A stretch of DNA of 64,000 bases, taken from assembly GCF_003946325.1 (NCBI RefSeq), contig NZ_RHNT01000011.1, positions 1 to 64,000 on the forward strand. Reading direction: 5' to 3'. The translations under genes were made by a program, and so were the position numbers. The notes below the pieces were generated by a model that was not told the origin of the DNA, searched no databases, and saw only the letters and a program-made list of their open reading frames with translations. The DNA is from Companilactobacillus furfuricola. GTDB taxonomy: Bacteria; Bacillota; Bacilli; Lactobacillales; Lactobacillaceae. This document shows, in pieces, positions 59,317 through 64,000 of this stretch. The stretch's first letter is position 1, and each line of letters begins with the position of its first letter.

Positions 59317-61977
59317 CTATCTAGCTGATCCAGCGCGCTTAAATCCGATCCACTTGGCTAACTCAGCAATCAAGAAGACAGCGATACCACCGATCAAGGC
59401 CACGAGCCATTCAAACCAACCAATAGCAGCAGTATGGAAGACTGACTGCATAAATGGCACGTAAGTCAAGATAAGTTGCAAGATCATCATCAAAGCGATG
59501 AAGATATAAGATTTCTTATTAACAAACATCTCTTTAGATAGAGCATAATTCTTAGTTCTAATGTTGAACAAGTAGAAGATCTTACCAACGATCAGAACGT
59601 TGATCATAGTAGTACTTGTTACAGCTGAAGAGACACCAGCACGCGTAAACCATTCATCAACGATCATTCCGATGATAGCCATTAAAATCGAAATGTAGAT
59701 AACCTGGTTGACGTCGCTCTTATTCATTAGACCGCTTCCGGTCTTTCGTGGCGCCCGTTTCATGATACCTTCTTCAGCCGGTTCGAAAATCAAAGCAAAT
59801 TGGATTGTTGTGGCCGAAACCATGTTGATCCATAGTAATTGCGTAGGTTGAAGTGGGATCTCATCGCGAGCTAGGATAGCAAAAGCGATAATCAAACCTT
59901 CAGCAAACGAAATTGGTAGTAAGTAAAGAATACTTTTCTTAATATTATCGAAGATCCGTCGACCTTCTTTGATAGCTTTGGAAATTGTTGCAAAATTATC
60001 ATCAGTCAAGATCATGTCAGCTGAATCTTTGGCCACGTCAGTACCTTTGATACCCATGGCAATACCGATATCAGCACGTTTCAAGGCGGGAGCATCGTTA
60101 ACGCCGTCACCAGTCATTGCGGTAACTTTGTTATCTTGTTGTAAGGCCTTGATGATCTCGATCTTATTTCCAGGCGTTGTCCGAGCAAAGACTTGGTTGC
60201 GGTTTGCCTCCAGAACTTTGTCCTCATCACTCAATTTATCCCACTCGGGACCAGTGATCGCATGGATCTCATCTGCCAAACCAAGCTTTTCACCAATGGC
60301 AGTTGCTGTTGCAGCACTATCACCAGTGATCATTTTGACTTCAACACTAGCAGAACGGATCTCTTTAAGTGCTTGAATAACTTCTTCTCTTGGAGGGTCA
60401 ATGATGGCAGCTAGTCCTAAGAAGTGCAGACCAGTTTGAATCAATTCATGAGTCACATCATCGACTTGGCCGTCGACATCGCGATAACCCACGGCAATAA
60501 CACGTTTTCCTTGGCGCGAATAATCTTCAACAGTTTGCGTCCATTTAGGGATGTCGAAACTGTCATCCAGTGTTTTAAACATGGCAAAAAGTTTATCAGG
60601 TGAACCTTTAACGAATAAGGTTTGCTGATTATCTTTTTTAACTAATTGACCCATATAACGATAGTCAGAGTCGAAAGGTAAGATATCGATTTTTTGATAA
60701 TGATCTTTCGTTCCAACGGGATAGACTTTGTTGTATAGAGACAAGAAGGCACCGTCAGTCGGTTCACCGTTGATGCTCCATTTATTGTCTTCATGAGTCA
60801 AAACAGTATCATTAGCGTAATACCCAGCTTGTACAAACAAGTCAAGTTGCTGATCTAATTCTACTTCTTGACCATCTTGGGTGATCGAGCCTTTTGGCTC
60901 ATATCCAGTTCCACTAACTTGATAAGTCTTATCGGCAAAAATCAAATCGGTAACGGTCATTTCTTTTTTAGTCAAAGTACCAGTTTTATCGGTTGCGATA
61001 ACATCGACAGAACCGAGCGTTTCTACAGAAGGCAAAGTTTTGATGATGGTATTTTGATTTTTAGCCATGTCGGAAACACCTTTGGCTAAAATTACGGAAG
61101 TAGTAGCTGGCAAACCTTCAGGAATAGTACCAACGACCACAGAAATAACAGCCATGGCTAAAACAGGCAGTGAATAAATATCAAACATGAAACCGATGAC
61201 GAAAATAACGACCGCGGCAATTAGGATAACGTAAGAAACACCAGTTCCTAATTTGTCGATGACTTGCATCAACGGTGTTTTTCTAGTTTTAACTGAGCTT
61301 ACTTCATCAGAAATTTTACCGATCTCAGTATCGTTACCGGTAGCAACCACAATACCGATACCACTACCGTTAGTTACGGCAGTAGATGCGAAAGCCATAT
61401 TCTTTTGGTCGGCTAGGGCAACATTGTCTTCGGTGATCGCTTCTTCGATTTTTTCAACCGAATCAGCTTCACCGGTCAAGGCGGATTCTTGAATACTCAA
61501 GTTATCAGCAACGACGATCCGCAAGTCAGCAGGGACATTGTCACCAGCTTCTAAGTAAACATAATCTCCTACAACGATTTGTTCAGCCGGGATGTCGATC
61601 CTATGACCATCACGATAAACGGTAGCATCGGTCGAGAGCATCTCTTTGATCTTTTCCACGGCATTTGAAGCACTAGTTTCTTGGAAATAACCGATCAAAG
61701 TATTGATGATAACTACGATACCAATAATGACGGCATCAGAATATTCTTGCATAGCCACTGTTAAGACAACTGCAGCCAGCAGAACATAGATAACCATGTT
61801 GTTGAACTGTCGTAAGAATATCATCCATTTAGGAGTCTGTTTTGACTCCAATTTATTGGGACCATCTTCACGCAATTTCTTCTCAGCAGCTTGCGCAGAA
61901 AGTCCTTGTTCAAAATCTTTAGTATTATTATTCCTCTGTATTTCGGAGAGGTCCGATTGGTAGTTTAAGGGGTCCAT
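59317..61977 (-). CDS. P-type cation-transporting ATPase
   Basis: This is an 886-residue pump. The ATG at 61977 has AGAGGAT 8 bases upstream; a frame start at 62034 lies inside the leader hairpin. It has the cation ATPase N-terminal domain, TGEADSVEK actuator loop, phosphorylation site DKTGTLT, KGSPDKLF nucleotide domain, TGDSAATA and MTGDGVNDAPALKRADIG hinge, and about ten helices. Helix 4 has PEGLPA, as in calcium pumps. Helix 6 (WINMVSATTIQFALIFEP) lacks the Asp that follows Asn in calcium pumps, so the ion is uncertain. A 225-nt leader with a terminator-like hairpin suggests ion-sensing attenuation. Confidence 0.93.
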   Translation of the reverse strand: MDPLNYQSDLSEIQRNNNTKDFEQGLSAQAAEKKLREDGPNKLESKQTPKWMIFLRQFNNMVIYVLLAAVVLTVAMQEYSDAVIIGIVVIINTLIGYFQETSASNAVEKIKEMLSTDATVYRDGHRIDIPAEQIVVGDYVYLEAGDNVPADLRIVVADNLSIQESALTGEADSVEKIEEAITEDNVALADQKNMAFASTAVTNGSGIGIVVATGNDTEIGKISDEVSSVKTRKTPLMQVIDKLGTGVSYVILIAAVVIFVIGFMFDIYSLPVLAMAVISVVVGTIPEGLPATTSVILAKGVSDMAKNQNTIIKTLPSVETLGSVDVIATDKTGTLTKKEMTVTDLIFADKTYQVSGTGYEPKGSITQDGQEVELDQQLDLFVQAGYYANDTVLTHEDNKWSINGEPTDGAFLSLYNKVYPVGTKDHYQKIDILPFDSDYRYMGQLVKKDNQQTLFVKGSPDKLFAMFKTLDDSFDIPKWTQTVEDYSRQGKRVIAVGYRDVDGQVDDVTHELIQTGLHFLGLAAIIDPPREEVIQALKEIRSASVEVKMITGDSAATATAIGEKLGLADEIHAITGPEWDKLSDEDKVLEANRNQVFARTTPGNKIEIIKALQQDNKVTAMTGDGVNDAPALKRADIGIAMGIKGTDVAKDSADMILTDDNFATISKAIKEGRRIFDNIKKSILYLLPISFAEGLIIAFAILARDEIPLQPTQLLWINMVSATTIQFALIFEPAEEGIMKRAPRKTGSGLMNKSDVNQVIYISILMAIIGMIVDEWFTRAGVSSAVTSTTMINVLIVGKIFYLFNIRTKNYALSKEMFVNKKSYIFIALMMILQLILTYVPFMQSVFHTAAIGWFEWLVALIGGIAVFLIAELAKWIGFKRAGSAR

Positions 61978-62009
61978 TTTCATATCCTCTTTAAATTGAA
62001 TTTGTTTGG

Positions 62010-62124
62010 AAAAAAAGAGAACTTTGGTAAACACGAATTACCGGAAATTACGAAATTTATCTATGTGATAGATTCGACCAATAAAACGGATTTTGCATTT
62101 AAATAAACGCCTACCAAAGTTCTC
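62010..62124 (-). promoter_or_regulatory. Attenuator-like leader hairpin of the ATPase gene
   Basis: On the minus strand GAGAACTTTGGTA (62124-62112) pairs perfectly with TACCAAAGTTCTC (62029-62017) and is followed at once by seven T. The 82-base interval between the arms holds further pairs (ATCTAT/ATAGAT, GCGTTTA/TAAATGC imperfect). A 13-bp helix closing a folded domain and ending in a U-run just before the ribosome binding site looks like a riboswitch or attenuator. I could not match it to a known class. Confidence 0.6.
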
Positions 62125-62208
62125 CTAAACAGGATTCACTTTTAATATGAAAAAAGTTATTTTTGTCTTCAGTTGTGAAGGCTCCTCGTTTCTAAATTTA
62201 GTAATAAT

Positions 62209-62237
62209 ATCTTATCAAGATAATTATGTAAGGTCAA
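62209..62237 (-). promoter_or_regulatory. Promoter of the ATPase gene
   Basis: Minus strand TTGACC (62237-62232), 17-bp spacer, TAAGAT (62214-62209). It directly follows the methyltransferase gene stop and gives a leader of about 225 nt. Confidence 0.7.
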
Positions 62238-62239
62238 TC

Positions 62240-63619
62240 TTATCTTCTTGAAAATTTTACAATTGTTTCCACATGTGGTGTTTGTGGAAACATATCGACT
62301 GGTTGCAAGTAGTCAACACGATACTTACGAGTCAAGGCAGTCAAGTCTTTAGCTAAGGTAGAGGGGTTACATGATATGTAAACGAGTTTTTCAGGGCGAT
62401 TATTCAAAATCGTTTGGATCAATTTATCATCTAGACCGACTCTTGGTGGATCAACGATCAAAGCCGTTGGGTCGATGTCTTGTGCTAATAATTTAGGATA
62501 GACCTCATCAACGGAACCAACAAAGTATTCAGCGTTATCCACATCATTCAATTCGGCATTTTTCTTTGCATCTTCAATAGCTTCCGGGATGATCTCGATG
62601 CCGTAGACCTTTTTAACTTGATCGGCCAATGTGATGCCGATAGTTCCGACACCACAGTATGCATCAAGTAGGATATCGTCTTTTGATGGATTCAAGGCTT
62701 TGGTAGCTAAATCGTATAACTTATCAGTTTGTAGCGAATTAAGCTGTAAGAAAGCTCTAGGTGACAAGTTGAAGATCGAGCCATTGATATCTTCCTTCAA
62801 GTATTGATCACCCCAGAGCAATTTCGTTTCATCGCCCCAAACCGGACCTTGGTCTTGCAAATTGATATTTTGTGAGATCGAGCAAACTTCTGGGATCTCT
62901 TTGTTGATAGCTTCGATAACTTGACGCTCTTTCAAAAACTTAGGCGAACGAGTCACGAAGGTTACTTGCAATTGATTAAATTCAACGGACTGTCTGATAA
63001 TGATCATACTCAAAATACCCGATTTAGCTTTTGGATCGTACACAGGCAAACCTAAGTCTTCAATGATCTGCACTATTTTACGCATTGCTGTCATTGTTAA
63101 GTCCATTTGTGTAGGCATTTCTGTCAGATCAACTAGTTCTTGAGTTCCATTTTTATAAAGGCCACATTTGATCTTGCCATCGACCAGTTGGATGGGGAAT
63201 TGGGCTTTATTACGATACTTCTCTTGTTGTGGAGAAGGGACAGTTGGTTTGATCGTATAATGCTCATAAGCATGTGGTTTATATTTTTCCAGAGACTCTT
63301 TTAAAATGTCAGCTTTGAATTTCAGCTGATCTTCATATTTAATATGTGCAAATTCAAGGCCACCCACCTGACTTGCTAAAGGAGTCACATCTTCGTTACG
63401 ATAAGGACTACGAGTTCTTATCTTATGGATCTTCCCGTTGATGAAACGAGGGTGAAGATCGACTACTTCACAAACGATGACGTCTTCAGGAACGGCACTT
63501 GGTACGAAAACAATCACGTGCTTGAAAAAGCCGATTCCTTCGCCGTTGATACCGATCCGTTTGATCGTAAGTGGAAAACGATCTCCGATTTTTAGTTCTT
63601 CTGTTATATTATTATTCAT
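62240..63619 (-). CDS. 23S rRNA (uracil-C5)-methyltransferase, RumA family (second paralogue)
   Basis: This 459-residue paralogue of the 18867-20222 protein has the same design: TRAM domain (LTIKRIGINGEGIGFFKHVIVFVPSAVP), central domain, SAM domain (LDAYCGVGTIGITLA), VDPPRVGL and catalytic Cys in ISCNPSTLAKD. The Fe-S cysteines are absent. Two such genes per genome are common in lactobacilli and together cover the U747/U1939-type positions; which does which is open. AAGGAAGAA precedes the ATG. It is divergent from recX. Confidence 0.93.
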   Translation of the reverse strand: MNNNITEELKIGDRFPLTIKRIGINGEGIGFFKHVIVFVPSAVPEDVIVCEVVDLHPRFINGKIHKIRTRSPYRNEDVTPLASQVGGLEFAHIKYEDQLKFKADILKESLEKYKPHAYEHYTIKPTVPSPQQEKYRNKAQFPIQLVDGKIKCGLYKNGTQELVDLTEMPTQMDLTMTAMRKIVQIIEDLGLPVYDPKAKSGILSMIIIRQSVEFNQLQVTFVTRSPKFLKERQVIEAINKEIPEVCSISQNINLQDQGPVWGDETKLLWGDQYLKEDINGSIFNLSPRAFLQLNSLQTDKLYDLATKALNPSKDDILLDAYCGVGTIGITLADQVKKVYGIEIIPEAIEDAKKNAELNDVDNAEYFVGSVDEVYPKLLAQDIDPTALIVDPPRVGLDDKLIQTILNNRPEKLVYISCNPSTLAKDLTALTRKYRVDYLQPVDMFPQTPHVETIVKFSRR

Positions 63620-63679
63620 GAATTCTTCCTTTAATTAAGCTCTAAACTACATTTGAGTATAACACGCGAGGTAAAGCAA

Positions 63680-64000
63680 TTGACAAAAGTTACAAAAATA
63701 CAAGCGCAAAAACGAAAAGGACGCTACAACGTATACTTGGACGGGGAATACGCCTTTCCAGTCGGTGAAGGGACCTTGATCGAATTTCGATTGATGAAAG
63801 GCCTAGAATTGACCGATGCTCAAGTTACCTTGATCAAAAATAAAGAAAATACTAACAAAGCTTATGGTGATGCCGTAAATTATTTAAGTTATGAATTACG
63901 GACCGAAAAAGAAATTAAAGATTACTTATATAAAAAGGAATATACGACACCAACGATCATGGATGTTTTAGATCGATTGAAGGAGTTGAATTACTTAGAT
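63680..64000 (+). CDS. recX: Regulatory protein RecX (partial, cut by window end)
   Basis: The first 107 codons are visible, starting with TTG at 63680 after GAGG. TKVTKIQAQKRKGRYNVYLDGEY and AVNYLSYELRTEKEIKDYLYKKEY, followed by VLDRLKELNYLD, are typical of the helical RecX repeats, which modulate RecA filaments. The rest lies beyond the window. Confidence 0.9.
   Translation, partial: MTKVTKIQAQKRKGRYNVYLDGEYAFPVGEGTLIEFRLMKGLELTDAQVTLIKNKENTNKAYGDAVNYLSYELRTEKEIKDYLYKKEYTTPTIMDVLDRLKELNYLD

Noticed and set aside
62125-62200. GTGAAGGCTCCTC on the plus strand resembling the M-box motif GTGAGGCTCCT
   Set aside because: It is on the strand opposite to the ATPase gene, no plus-strand gene follows and the other M-box parts are missing.

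Overview
The window is low-GC Firmicute chromosome, most likely a member of Lactobacillaceae and plausibly the Companilactobacillus (alimentarius/farciminis) group. Evidence: strong GGAGG ribosome binding sites with many TTG starts, a mevalonate pathway operon, GatCAB, the pcrA-ligA-camS-gatCAB-dagK-rlmCD gene order, WxL-like and SLAP-like surface proteins, a 3D-domain secreted protein, UPF0210/ACT and DUF3290-DUF421 pairs, and cre-like CcpA sites. The genus is an inference. There is no phage, plasmid, CRISPR or IS transposase gene in the window. One tRNA (Arg, CCT) is present.

Layout. 1-900: decayed structured repeats and a small membrane protein gene. 0.9-5.5 kb: aryl-sulfotransferase-like lipoprotein, rbsD-rbsK, a cold shock gene and a GH73 glucosaminidase. 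5.5-8.5 kb: xpt, a degenerate purK-like gene and purB. 9.1-20.2 kb: pcrA, ligA, camS, gatC-gatA-gatB, dagK, rlmCD. 20.5-26 kb (minus strand): UPF0210 and ACT genes, a DUF915 hydrolase overlapping an EIIC-like permease, and a frameshifted amino acid permease. 26-28.5 kb: Gfo/Idh oxidoreductase, DEAD-box helicase, tRNA-Arg. 28.9-37.8 kb: small ORF, two tandem WxL-like surface proteins, esterase, pgpA-like gene, DUF3290-DUF421 and a small secreted protein. 37.8-47 kb: membrane proteins, GNAT, fba, wecB, a RelE-like overlapping pair, gtrA, flavodoxin, map-yihY-galU. 47-51.1 kb: atoB-mvaA-mvaS. 51-64 kb: a small cre-controlled transcript, 3D-domain protein, deoxyribosyltransferase-like gene, a multicopper oxidase gene with an internal stop, galT-galR, a degV gene with two internal stops, a P-type ATPase with an attenuator-like leader, a second rlmCD-type methyltransferase and the start of recX.

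The most unusual content lies between the genes. At least four near-complete 112-114 bp copies (20458, 42760, 47043, 55142) and several remnants form a repeat family whose stems change in a compensatory way between copies, which indicates selection or propagation as a folded RNA or DNA hairpin. Two larger elements (8850-8994 and 35363-35521) and relics at 73-286 have a different sequence but the same basal design: a helix, a symmetric three-by-three internal loop of GGA/GGA or GCA/GGA type, then a second helix. Three loci with the larger elements lie in blocks where the element-sense strand is rich in A and C and poor in T (and in places G). These blocks begin inside the upstream gene and ignore gene boundaries. 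A fourth block covers the end of the broken degV gene.

Several genes look recently disrupted (amino acid permease frameshift, multicopper oxidase and degV nonsense codons), so the strain appears to be losing accessory functions. All functional statements rest on sequence motifs read by eye; no database search was done.
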